From Bradyrhizobium cytisi (GTDB lineage Bacteria; Pseudomonadota; Alphaproteobacteria; Rhizobiales; Xanthobacteraceae): a DNA stretch of 64,000 nucleotides. The notes under the pieces are model-generated. The model saw only the letters and a list, made by a program, of their open reading frames with translations. It was not told the DNA's origin and searched no databases. The DNA lies in assembly GCF_008123515.1 (NCBI RefSeq), contig NZ_VSSR01000042.1, forward strand, positions 1 to 64,000, read 5' to 3'. The position numbers and the translations under genes are program-made. Shown piece by piece: positions 26,079 to 34,093 of the stretch; position 1 is the first letter of the stretch; each line of letters begins with the position of its first letter.

Positions 26079-26539
26079 CAGGCAAACTCTCGTGCCCCGG
26101 ACGCGACGCAGCGCGCCGCACGTGCGGCGTGATGCGTTGCAGAGCCGGGGCCCATGTCTCCACAACCTCTGCTCCGGCTTCTTGGTCCCGGATCTTCGCT
26201 GCGCTCGTCCGGGACACGAGCGAAGTTGTCGCTACTTGGTTGACCACTCCTTGCGTAAAATTCGAGGTAACTTTTCATTGACCTCGCGATATCCGCCACA
26301 GCTCCTAAGCGTGCGTTTCGAAACGGGGCGGGGCTGTTCTGGAATGCGACAGAACGTGCGGACGGAGGGTGAACAGGACCTTGCGACGGTCAACAGAGGG
26401 TTGCGAAAAGCCCTTGTGGTACAGGCTTAATCCGCAATTCACTGTCTTAAATTCATGATCTCTTTATTCTCTTATTTAAGCCGATCTTCAAACGCCCCCC
26501 TTAAGTTGCACCTATCAGACGGGACACAAGTTTCGTCGA
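26079..26539. other. 461-base intergenic region before ldtR
   Basis: The first part (26089-26220) is a palindromic repeat, listed separately. The rest, 26221-26539, has no convincing ORF. It becomes AT-rich near 26440-26480 (ATTCATGATCTCTTTATTCTC), which is a plausible promoter area for ldtR. Confidence 0.5.
26089..26220. repeat. Dispersed palindromic repeat
   Basis: The outer arms CTCGTGCCCCGGACG at 26089 and CGTCCGGGACACGAG ending at 26220 are almost perfectly complementary and extend inward through GCAGCG / CGCTGC. A central region contains GCACGTGC and GAGCCGGGGCCCATGTC. The CGTGCCCCGGACGCG phrase recurs widely in Bradyrhizobium intergenic regions, from memory. Confidence 0.65.
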
Positions 26540-27094
26540 ATGAGTGTCGATAAAAACGACAACAGGGGAAGTGTCATGATGAAAGCCGTCGCAACTGCGG
26601 CAGATACCGCAGAGCGCGTTTCGGGCCCGCAGGGTTCGGTGCAGTCGCTCTATCTGGAAGCATTGACTCTGGTGGAGCGGTTGCATCGCCGTCTCCTCGA
26701 CGTGATCAAGGACGAGTTCGATCGTCGTGGCCGCGCCGACATCAATTCCGTGCAGGCGCTCCTGCTCTATAACATCGGCGACAAGGAGCTGACCGCGGGC
26801 GAACTGCGCACGCGCGGTTACTATCTCGGCTCCAACGTCTCCTACAATCTGAAGAAGCTCGTCGAGCTCGGCTTCCTCGACCATCAGCGCTCGCGCGTCG
26901 ATCGCCGCTCGGTGCGCATCCGCCTGACGCCGCAGGGCCAGGAAATCCGCCGCATCGTCGACTCACTCTACCAGAAGCACGTCAAGACCGTTGAACAGGT
27001 CGGCGGCATCTCGGGCGAGGAGTTCTCGACCCTCAACAAGTCGCTGCACCGCCTCGAGCGGTTCTGGACCGACCAGATCCTGTATCGGCTCTGA
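26540..27094 (+). CDS. ldtR: MarR-family transcriptional regulator LdtR
   Basis: The 184-residue protein has a winged-helix domain of MarR type: SVQALLLYNIGDKELTAGEL, then TRGYYLGSNVSYNLKKLVEL (recognition helix) and HQRSRVDRRSVRIRLTPQG (wing). The sequence agrees with rhizobial LdtR, which in Liberibacter and relatives controls an L,D-transpeptidase and cell-envelope stress genes. C-terminal helices would form the dimer. ATG 26540 is used; an internal ATG pair at codons 13-14 is an alternative. Confidence 0.88.
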   Translation: MSVDKNDNRGSVMMKAVATAADTAERVSGPQGSVQSLYLEALTLVERLHRRLLDVIKDEFDRRGRADINSVQALLLYNIGDKELTAGELRTRGYYLGSNVSYNLKKLVELGFLDHQRSRVDRRSVRIRLTPQGQEIRRIVDSLYQKHVKTVEQVGGISGEEFSTLNKSLHRLERFWTDQILYRL

Positions 27095-27306
27095 GCTTTC
27101 GAAGGGATTTGGCCAAGCCGGCCCATAACAAGACCGGCAAGCCTTCCCGAAAGCGTCTGCCGAACGTGCCTGGACTTCCCCCTAGCGCGCTGGCCCGGCT
27201 TCTGCCCGGACCGGCGCGTTTTGTCGTCTCGCGGTTGCGAAAAAATCGACAGTCCGGCGGAACCAGTTCCCTGCCTTCCGGTTATTTCTCCGGATCGGAG
27301 GATGTG

Positions 27307-27540
27307 ATGCTGGTCGAACGCGGGTTGCAGGCTACGAACGTCGAGCTCGTGAGCGATTCCTACGCGATCGCCGCGAATTACCTTCGCCGCTCCGGTGCGA
27401 TCCCCGACACGCTCGTCACCAATGAGCGCCTGCTCGAGATCATCATCAAGCTGCTCCAGCAGGGTGAATTCAACAAGATCAGGCTGGCCAACAAGGCCAT
27501 TGTCAGGTTCGAGGCGCAGTCCGGCGCCCGAGCCGCCTGA
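27307..27540 (+). CDS. Small conserved hypothetical protein
   Basis: A strong ribosome binding site (CGGAGGATGTG) lies directly before ATG 27307, giving a 77-residue product (MLVERGLQATNVELVSDSYA to the end). The frame is also open upstream from a TTG at 27109, which would add 66 basic, Pro-rich residues but lacks such a site. No domain is recognised. The following small gene at 27579 is on the same strand. Confidence 0.6.
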   Translation: MLVERGLQATNVELVSDSYAIAANYLRRSGAIPDTLVTNERLLEIIIKLLQQGEFNKIRLANKAIVRFEAQSGARAA

Positions 27541-27578
27541 TCAAAACTCCCGAAATCCCAGCGAACCAGAGGGGTGCC

Positions 27579-27800
27579 ATGGAAGCCGCCATCGACCGCA
27601 TCATGCAGACCTATGACCTGCTCGCCAACCGCACGTCCGCGGCGAGCGCAGAGGCGCGGGCCAAGGTGACCAACTACCTCAACACCTTGATGGAAGCCGG
27701 CGAGACGGACCCCCACAGGTTGACGGTGTGCGGCCTGACCTATCTGCGCCAGCTCGACGGCAGCGTGGACCCCGTGAAGGCGGGGTATACCGGGTTGTAG
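27579..27800 (+). CDS. Small conserved hypothetical protein
   Basis: This 73-residue protein (MEAAIDRIMQTYDLLANRTS...) is mostly helical, with the pattern EARAKVTNYLNTLMEAGETD and a short C-terminal LTYLRQLDGSVDPVKAGYTG. GAGGGG lies just before the ATG. No function is recognised; length, clean start and position suggest a real gene. Confidence 0.6.
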   Translation: MEAAIDRIMQTYDLLANRTSAASAEARAKVTNYLNTLMEAGETDPHRLTVCGLTYLRQLDGSVDPVKAGYTGL

Positions 27801-27962
27801 GGCGAAATCTGGCAGGCGCCAGCACGCCATTTTGGGTCCGAATCGGGCTCTTCTGGGATGATCGGATCGGTGCGGTTCCGGAGAGCCGTCCACGCTCCAA
27901 ATCCTTCGATCCCCACCATATCTTGCATAAATGTCAGGCCCGACCCGCAACTACTTGGCCGG

Positions 27963-28040
27963 GGGCGGGCGATGTGGTAGATCGCGCTCGCCGCTTCCGA
28001 TCACCACACCAGACCCGCCCGCAGCCCGCCAAAAGGCTGC
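27963..28040 (+). promoter_or_regulatory. Structured leader of glyA (two stacked hairpins)
   Basis: GGGCGGG at 27963-27969 pairs with CCCGCCC at 28014-28020. Inside this, TGTGGT-A-GATCG at 27973-27984 pairs with CGATC-ACCACA at 27998-28008 with a single bulged A, leaving a 13-base loop. A second hairpin follows at once, GCAGCC at 28021-28026 with GGCTGC at 28035-28040. The glyA ATG is 21 bases further on, and no T-run follows. It may be a regulatory 5' UTR; I do not recognise a known riboswitch. Confidence 0.55.
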
Positions 28041-28061
28041 GGCGGTGGAGATATTCGCAAG

Positions 28062-29360
28062 ATGACCTTCGCCAAAACCGCCTCCGCGCCCGATTCGTTT
28101 TTCACCGCCTCGCTCGAGCAGGCCGACCCGGAAATCGCCGCCGCCATCAAGGGCGAGCTCGGCCGGCAGCGCCATGAAGTCGAGCTGATCGCCTCCGAGA
28201 ACATCGTCAGCCGGGCCGTGCTGGAAGCGCAGGGCTCGGTGATGACCAACAAGTACGCAGAGGGTTATCCGGGCGCGCGCTACTACGGCGGTTGTGAGTG
28301 GGTTGACGTCGCCGAGAACCTCGCGATCGATCGCGCCAAGAAGCTGTTCGGTGCCAACTTCGCCAACGTGCAGCCGAACTCGGGCAGCCAGATGAACCAG
28401 GCGGTGTTCCTGGCGCTGCTCCAGCCCGGCGACACCTTCATGGGCCTCGACCTCGCGGCCGGCGGCCATCTCACCCACGGCTCGCCCGTCAACATGAGCG
28501 GCAAGTGGTTCAAGGCCGCGCACTACACCGTGCGCCGCGAGGACCAGGTCATCGATATGGACGCGGTCGCCAGGCAGGCTGAAGAGGTCAAGCCGAAGTT
28601 GATCGTCGCCGGCGGCTCGGCCTATTCGCGCGCCTGGGACTTCAAGCGTTTCCGCGAGATCGCGGACTCGGTCGGCGCGTATCTGCTGGTCGACATGGCG
28701 CACTTCGCTGGCCTCGTTGCCGGCGGCGTGCATGCCTCGCCCGTGCCGCATGCCCATGTCACCACAACCACGACGCACAAGTCGCTGCGCGGTCCGCGCG
28801 GCGGCCTGATCCTCAGCAATGACGAGGTGCTCGCCAAGAAGCTCAACTCGGCGATCTTCCCCGGCCTGCAGGGCGGCCCGCTGATGCATGTGATCGCGGC
28901 CAAGGCGGTTGCCTTCGGCGAGGCGCTGCGTCCGGACTTCAAGGTCTACGCGAAGAACGTCGTCGAGAACGCCAAGGCGCTGGCCGAGACGCTGAAGAGC
29001 CATGGCTTCGATATTGTCTCCGGCGGCACCGATAACCATCTGATGCTGGTTGACCTCAGGCCGAAGGGCCTGAAGGGCAACGTCTCGGAGAAGGCGCTGG
29101 TCCGCGCCGCCATCACCTGCAACAAGAACGGCATTCCGTTCGACCCCGAAAAGCCGTTCGTCACCTCGGGCCTGCGTCTCGGCACGCCCGCGGCGACGAC
29201 CCGCGGCTTCGGCGTCGCCGAATTCCAGCAGGTTGGCGGCATGATCGCCGAGGTCCTCAACGCGATCGCGCAGTCCGACGACGGCAAGGCGCCGCTGGTC
29301 GAGGCCGCGATCAAGGAACGGGTCAAGGCGCTCACCGACCGGTTCCCGATCTATCAATAA
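28062..29360 (+). CDS. glyA: Serine hydroxymethyltransferase
   Basis: GlyA interconverts serine and glycine with tetrahydrofolate and supplies one-carbon units. The signature HVTTTTTHKSLRGPRGG holds the PLP lysine, Lys240. HEVELIASENIVS near 38-50 and YYGGCEWVD near 74-82 are the expected active-site segments. The 432-residue length is standard. It starts the series glyA-nrdR-ribD-ribE-ribH-nusB, with 29 bases before nrdR. Confidence 0.97.
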   Translation: MTFAKTASAPDSFFTASLEQADPEIAAAIKGELGRQRHEVELIASENIVSRAVLEAQGSVMTNKYAEGYPGARYYGGCEWVDVAENLAIDRAKKLFGANFANVQPNSGSQMNQAVFLALLQPGDTFMGLDLAAGGHLTHGSPVNMSGKWFKAAHYTVRREDQVIDMDAVARQAEEVKPKLIVAGGSAYSRAWDFKRFREIADSVGAYLLVDMAHFAGLVAGGVHASPVPHAHVTTTTTHKSLRGPRGGLILSNDEVLAKKLNSAIFPGLQGGPLMHVIAAKAVAFGEALRPDFKVYAKNVVENAKALAETLKSHGFDIVSGGTDNHLMLVDLRPKGLKGNVSEKALVRAAITCNKNGIPFDPEKPFVTSGLRLGTPAATTRGFGVAEFQQVGGMIAEVLNAIAQSDDGKAPLVEAAIKERVKALTDRFPIYQ

Positions 29361-29389
29361 GGTCCAAGTAAACTGGTCAAGGTACACGG

Positions 29390-29872
29390 ATGCGCTGCCC
29401 GAACTGCAACAGTCTCGATACGCAGGTAAAGGACTCGCGTCCGACCGAGGATTCCTCCGTCATCCGCAGGCGGCGCGTGTGCGTCCCCTGCAATTTTCGC
29501 TTCACCACCTTCGAGCGCGTGCAGCTGCGCGAGCTCACGGTGATCAAGCGCAACGGCCGCCGCGTGCCGTTCGACCGCGACAAGCTGATGCGTTCGGTGT
29601 CGATCAGCTTGCGCAAGCGGCAGGTCGAGCCGGAGCGGGTGGAGAAGATGGTCTCCACCATCGTGCGCGAGCTCGAGACCGGCGGCGAGGCCGAAATCTC
29701 CTCCGAGGTGATCGGCGAGACCGTGATGGAGCATCTGCGTACGCTCGACGACGTCGCCTATGTGCGCTTCGCCTCCGTCTACCGCAATTTCCGCGAGGCC
29801 AAGGATTTCGCCGACGTGCTCGGCGAGCTCTCCGGCGAGGAGGAAGCGCGGCTCGCCGCGATCCGCAAATGA
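29390..29872 (+). CDS. nrdR: Transcriptional repressor NrdR
   Basis: NrdR represses ribonucleotide reductase operons in response to ATP/dATP. The N-terminal zinc ribbon has Cys3, Cys6, Cys31 and Cys34, and the ATP-cone follows (TVIKRNGRRVPFDRDKLMRS). The 160-residue length is typical. It overlaps ribD by four bases. Linkage of nrdR to rib genes is common in proteobacteria. Confidence 0.96.
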   Translation: MRCPNCNSLDTQVKDSRPTEDSSVIRRRRVCVPCNFRFTTFERVQLRELTVIKRNGRRVPFDRDKLMRSVSISLRKRQVEPERVEKMVSTIVRELETGGEAEISSEVIGETVMEHLRTLDDVAYVRFASVYRNFREAKDFADVLGELSGEEEARLAAIRK

Positions 29873-31017
29873 TCTTCCGTATCCTGGAGGATCAGTTCGC
29901 CGAGAAGATCCGCGAGACCAAGGACGCCGATCGCCGCTTCATGCAGCTTGCGCTGTCGTTGGGCCGGCGCGGGCAGGGGCGGACCTGGCCCAATCCAGCC
30001 GTCGGCGCCGTGATCGTCAGGGACGGTGTTATCGTCGGCCGTGGCTGGACGCAGCCCGGCGGACGGCCACATGCCGAGCCTGAGGCGTTACGACGGGCCG
30101 GCGAGGGGGCGCGCGGCGCCACGCTTTATGTCACACTCGAGCCATGCTCACATTTCGGCAAGTCGCCGCCTTGCGCAGACGCGGTGATCGCAGCCGGCAT
30201 CAAACGCGTGGTGGCGGCGATTGAGGATCCCAATCCGGAAGTGGCGGGGCAGGGCCATGCGCGCTTGCGCGCGGCCGGCATCACCGTGGATGTCGGCCCG
30301 TGCGCCGCGGAGGCCGCGTTCGACCACGCCGGTCATTTCCGCCGCATCCGCGACAAGCGTCCCCATGTGATCCTGAAGCTCGCGGTTTCACCTGACGGCA
30401 AGATCGGCGCTGCCGGCGGCAAGCCGATCGCGATTACGGGCGAAGCTGTGCGCAACCGCGTGCATCTGTTGCGCGCCTCGTGCGATGCCATCCTGGTCGG
30501 CATCGGCACGGTGCTGGCGGACGATCCGCAGCTCAATTGCCGCCTCCCGGGCATGGAAGCGCGTTCTCCCGTGCGTGTCGTGCTCGACCAGAATTTGCGC
30601 ATTTCGGCCGCGGGCCAGCTTGTTCATTCCGCGCGCGAGACGCCGCTCTGGGTCGTCAGCTCCGAACTCGCCGAAGCCGCCGCGGCGACACGCCTTGGCG
30701 CTGCCGGCACGCGGGTGATCCGCGTACCGCCGGGTAGAGGAGCCGGGCTCGACCTTCCGGCCGTTCTGCATGCGCTCGCCGAGAAGGGCATCACGCGGCT
30801 GATGGTCGAGGGCGGCAGCCGCGTTGCGGCATCGTTCGTGTCCGCCGACCTCGTCGACGAGATCTGGCTGTTCCGCGGAGCGGAAGAGGTCGGCGCTGGC
30901 GGGGTCGATGCGCTCGATGCATTGCCCCTGTCGAAAATCACGCAGTCGCAGGCCTACAAGGTTCATGCTAGCGAGACATTCGGTCACGATACTCTCACCA
31001 TCTACGAGCGCGCCTAA
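29869..31017 (+). CDS. ribD: Bifunctional riboflavin-specific deaminase/reductase
   Basis: RibD carries out two steps of riboflavin synthesis: deamination of the pyrimidine ring, then reduction of the ribose side chain. The N-terminal deaminase domain (about 15-160) has NPAVGAVIVRDG, the zinc ligands in GRPHAEPEAL and EPCSHFGKSPPC, and the C-terminal reductase domain (about 165-382) has RPHVILKLAVSPDGKIG and GITRLMVEGGSRV. The ATG at 29869 overlaps the nrdR stop. Length is 382 residues. Confidence 0.95.
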   Translation: MIFRILEDQFAEKIRETKDADRRFMQLALSLGRRGQGRTWPNPAVGAVIVRDGVIVGRGWTQPGGRPHAEPEALRRAGEGARGATLYVTLEPCSHFGKSPPCADAVIAAGIKRVVAAIEDPNPEVAGQGHARLRAAGITVDVGPCAAEAAFDHAGHFRRIRDKRPHVILKLAVSPDGKIGAAGGKPIAITGEAVRNRVHLLRASCDAILVGIGTVLADDPQLNCRLPGMEARSPVRVVLDQNLRISAAGQLVHSARETPLWVVSSELAEAAAATRLGAAGTRVIRVPPGRGAGLDLPAVLHALAEKGITRLMVEGGSRVAASFVSADLVDEIWLFRGAEEVGAGGVDALDALPLSKITQSQAYKVHASETFGHDTLTIYERA

Positions 31018-31018
31018 C

Positions 31019-31630
31019 ATGTTCACCGGCATTGTCACCGATATCGGCGAGATCGTCAGCTTCAAGCCCGTGGCGCAGGGCCAGCTGCACCGGCTGCGCA
31101 TCGCCTGCAGCTACGATCGGACCACCATCGCCGACGGCGCCTCGATCGCCTGCAACGGCGTCTGCCTCACCGTCGTCGCCTCAGGCGTCGCTGAAGGCAA
31201 AACCTGGTTCGACGTCGATGCCGCCGCCGAGACGCTGGCGCTGACGACCGCGAAGCACTGGAAGCTCGGCACGCGGCTCAATCTCGAGCGTGCGCTCAAG
31301 ATCGGCGACGAGCTCGGCGGCCACATCGTCGCCGGCCATGCCGACGGCATCGCAACCATCGTCAGCCGCGAGGACCTACCCGAGATGGCACGGTTCGAAC
31401 TCTCCACCACGCGGGAGCTGGCGCGCTTCATCGCCACCAAGGGCTCGATCACGCTCGACGGCGTCTCGCTGACGGTCAATACGGTGAAGGACGTGACCTT
31501 TTCCGTGCTGATTATCCCGCATACGCTTGATGTCACGACGATCGGCGGCTGGAAGGCGGGCACTGAGGTCAATATCGAGGTTGATTTGATGGCCCGCTAT
31601 GCGGCGCGCCTGACGGAAATGACGGTTTAA
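31019..31630 (+). CDS. ribE: Riboflavin synthase, alpha chain
   Basis: The enzyme dismutates two 6,7-dimethyl-8-ribityllumazines to riboflavin. The two tandem lumazine-binding barrels start with MFTGIVTDIGEIVSF and, around residue 100, with GGHIVAGHADGIATI. NGVCLTVVA and DGVSLTVNTV are the paired conserved motifs. Length is 203 residues. The gene starts a single base after the ribD stop. Some databases call it ribC. Confidence 0.95.
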   Translation: MFTGIVTDIGEIVSFKPVAQGQLHRLRIACSYDRTTIADGASIACNGVCLTVVASGVAEGKTWFDVDAAAETLALTTAKHWKLGTRLNLERALKIGDELGGHIVAGHADGIATIVSREDLPEMARFELSTTRELARFIATKGSITLDGVSLTVNTVKDVTFSVLIIPHTLDVTTIGGWKAGTEVNIEVDLMARYAARLTEMTV

Positions 31631-31691
31631 AACTTGGCTTACCCGCCTGCGGCGACTACATAGCGCCGACCCCAGTAAACGGATTGAGACG

Positions 31692-32183
31692 ATGGCAGAC
31701 GCGCGGCGCGCACCCCTGAAGGACCAGACCGACATTTCCGGCGCACGTGCGCTGATTGTCGAGGCGCGGTTCTATGACGATCTCCAGGACGCGCTTCTGG
31801 ACGGCGCGGTGGCCGAACTGAAGACGGCAGGCCTGACGCACGACGTCATCACGGTTCCCGGTGCGCTGGAGATCCCGGCGGCAGTGGCGATCGCGGTCGA
31901 CGCGGCTGCGGCGAACGGCAAGCCCTACGACGCGGTGGTCGCGCTCGGCTGCGTCATCCGCGGCGATACCATCCATTTCGAGATCGTCTCGCAGGAATCC
32001 TCGCGCGCGCTAATGGATCTTGCGGTGGTGCGAAAGCTGCCGCTCGGCAACGGCATTCTCACCGTCAACAATGAGGACCAAGCCTGGGCGCGGGCGCGCG
32101 CCAGCGAGCTCAACAAGGGCGGCGATGCCGCTCGCGCGGCGATCGCGATGCTCCGCATCAAGCGCCGCCTGGCGCGGGCCTGA
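31692..32183 (+). CDS. ribH: 6,7-dimethyl-8-ribityllumazine synthase
   Basis: RibH makes lumazine from the RibD product and dihydroxybutanone phosphate. The motifs VPGALEIPAAVAIA, ALGCVIRGDTIHFEIV (with the catalytic His) and PLGNGILTVNNEDQA are in the standard order. Length 163. It is followed three bases later by nusB, the usual ribH-nusB pair. Confidence 0.96.
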   Translation: MADARRAPLKDQTDISGARALIVEARFYDDLQDALLDGAVAELKTAGLTHDVITVPGALEIPAAVAIAVDAAAANGKPYDAVVALGCVIRGDTIHFEIVSQESSRALMDLAVVRKLPLGNGILTVNNEDQAWARARASELNKGGDAARAAIAMLRIKRRLARA

Positions 32184-32186
32184 GCC

Positions 32187-32681
32187 ATGGCTGACACCAG
32201 GAAGCCGGCGGGGCTTACGGAGAAGAAAGCGAACCGGCGCGGTGCGGCACGGCTCGCGGCCGTCCAGGCGCTGTACCAGATGGACATCGCCGGCGCCGGC
32301 ATCAACGACATCTTTGCGGAGTTCGAGAGCCACTGGCTCGGCAACGAGGTCGAGGGCGATACTTACCTGCCGGCGGAAGCCGCATTCTTCCGCGACGTCG
32401 TCTCCGGTGTCGTGCGCGACCAGAAGAAGCTCGACCCTCTGATCGACGAGGCATTATCGAAGGGTTGGCCGCTGAAGCGGATCGAGGCGATCCTGCGCGC
32501 GGTGTTGCGGGCAGGGGCCTATGAGCTCCAGCACCGCAAGGACGTGCCGGGCCGTGTCGTGGTCTCCGAATATGTCGACGTCGCCAATGCCTTCGTCGAC
32601 CGCGAGGAGACCGGCATGGTCAACGCCGTGCTCGACCAGATCGGCCGCCAGTTTCGCGGTGATGAGTTCGGGCGGGGGTAG
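32187..32681 (+). CDS. nusB: Transcription antitermination protein NusB
   Basis: NusB with NusE (S10) binds boxA RNA and prevents premature termination in rRNA operons. The all-helical protein begins KANRRGAARLAAVQALYQMD, and the C-terminal part has INEYVDVA-like VVSEYVDVANAF and FVNAVLD-like MVNAVLDQIGR. Length 164. Confidence 0.95.
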   Translation: MADTRKPAGLTEKKANRRGAARLAAVQALYQMDIAGAGINDIFAEFESHWLGNEVEGDTYLPAEAAFFRDVVSGVVRDQKKLDPLIDEALSKGWPLKRIEAILRAVLRAGAYELQHRKDVPGRVVVSEYVDVANAFVDREETGMVNAVLDQIGRQFRGDEFGRG

Positions 32682-32731
32682 GATCAGGCGGAGGGCGGTG
32701 AACTGATGCGATGCTGCTGCCCCATACTCCG

Positions 32732-32836
32732 GTGTCATGCCCCGCGAAGGCGGGGCATCCAGTACGCCGCGGCCTATCGATTTCATACGAACGTCTCTGG
32801 AATACTGGATCGCCCGGTCAAGCCGGGCGATGACAG
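32732..32836. repeat. Dispersed palindromic repeat between nusB and thiL
   Basis: Two hairpins (ATGCCCCGCgaagGCGGGGCAT and ATCGCCCGgtcaagCCGGGCGAT) are held in an outer inverted repeat with GTCAT/ATGAC at the ends and ATCCAGTA/TACTGGAT inside. The layout of paired GC-rich hairpins is that of a REP/BIME-like unit. It occupies most of the 176 bases between the two genes. Confidence 0.65.
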
Positions 32837-32857
32837 CGGTATGTGGGGTTGACGCTG

Positions 32858-33856
32858 ATGACCACTCCGCACAATCCCTCCGCCGAAGACTCCCTCATCG
32901 CGCGCTACTTCAAGCCGCTGGCGACCGATCCCGGTGCGTTCGGGCTGGTCGATGACGCCGCGATCCTGTCCTCGTCCGGCGACGACATCGTCGTCACCAC
33001 CGATGCCGTGGTCGAGGGCGTGCATTATCTTGCCACCGATCCGCCCGATACCATCGCGCGCAAGGCGCTGCGGGTGAACCTGTCCGATCTTGCCGCCAAG
33101 GGGGCTGCGCCCGCCGGCTTCGTGCTGACTCTGGCGCTGCGCGGCAAGGAGGATGCCTGGCTCAGGCCGTTTGCGGATGCGCTCGGCGAGGACGCCGAGA
33201 GCTTCGCCTGCCCGCTGCTCGGTGGCGACACGGTGTCGACGCCGGGACCGCAGATGATCTCGATCACCGCCTTCGGCCGCGTGCCGAGGGGGCGGATGGT
33301 TGGCCGCACCGGCGCACGGCCGGGCGACGTTATTTTGGTGACGGGGACGATCGGCGATGCCGCGCTCGGTCTCGACGTGCTCACCGGCGGCGCGGTGGCC
33401 ACAGCGCTGGCACCCGATCCAGCTGCGAGAGACGCGCTGATCTCGCGCTATCGGATCCCTCAGCCGCGCAATGTGCTGGCGCAGTCGGTGCGCGACCACG
33501 CGACAGCGGCGATGGACGTGTCCGACGGGCTCGCCGGCGACCTGACGAAACTCTGCGCGGCGTCCGGCGTCTCCGCCACGGTCAATGTGGCGAGCGTGCC
33601 GCTCTCGGCCGCGGCGGCAGGGCTGGTTGCCCGTAGCGCCATTTGCGTTGAGACGCTGCTTGCCGGGGGCGACGATTACGAGGTGCTGTGCACGGTATCG
33701 TCGGAACAGAGCGATGCGCTGATGGAAGCGGGGCGGGCGGTGGGCCTGGCCGTCACCGCGATCGGCACCATCGTCGCGGGCCATGAGCGGCCGCGTTTCC
33801 TGGACGGGCAGGGCCAGGAGTTGACCTTGAAGCGTCTGTCCTACAGCCACTTCTAG
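32858..33856 (+). CDS. thiL: Thiamine-monophosphate kinase
   Basis: ThiL phosphorylates thiamine monophosphate to the active diphosphate. The N-terminus has GLVDDAAILSSSGDDIVVTTD and VEGVHYLATD with the conserved aspartates. LGGDTVSTPG and AAMDVSDGLAGDL follow. Length 332. The start at ATG 32858 is preferred over a GTG 15 bases upstream, inside the repeat flank. thiL after ribH-nusB is a common arrangement. Confidence 0.94.
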   Translation: MTTPHNPSAEDSLIARYFKPLATDPGAFGLVDDAAILSSSGDDIVVTTDAVVEGVHYLATDPPDTIARKALRVNLSDLAAKGAAPAGFVLTLALRGKEDAWLRPFADALGEDAESFACPLLGGDTVSTPGPQMISITAFGRVPRGRMVGRTGARPGDVILVTGTIGDAALGLDVLTGGAVATALAPDPAARDALISRYRIPQPRNVLAQSVRDHATAAMDVSDGLAGDLTKLCAASGVSATVNVASVPLSAAAAGLVARSAICVETLLAGGDDYEVLCTVSSEQSDALMEAGRAVGLAVTAIGTIVAGHERPRFLDGQGQELTLKRLSYSHF

Positions 33857-34093
33857 CAATTGCGCCGGGCCGGCGGCCGGGCGCGCGGGATTAGGTCTAA
33901 ATACTTGCCGAGATCGGCTTTTTCGGCCTCATCCGGCGTTGCACCCTCAATTTGATTTTGGCAAGCTTGTGACCGACCAGGGCCACACCTTCTGCGAGGG
34001 GCGGCCCTGTTCAACATAAGGGCGCCGCACCGCTTGACGGAAAAACAAAAGGCGCCGGGGGTACGTACATCAAGGATCTGAGGCAAAAATCAC

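Noticed and set aside
33853..34086. 77-codon minus-strand ORF before hppA
   Set aside because: No credible start, no conservation signs, and it covers the hppA promoter region.
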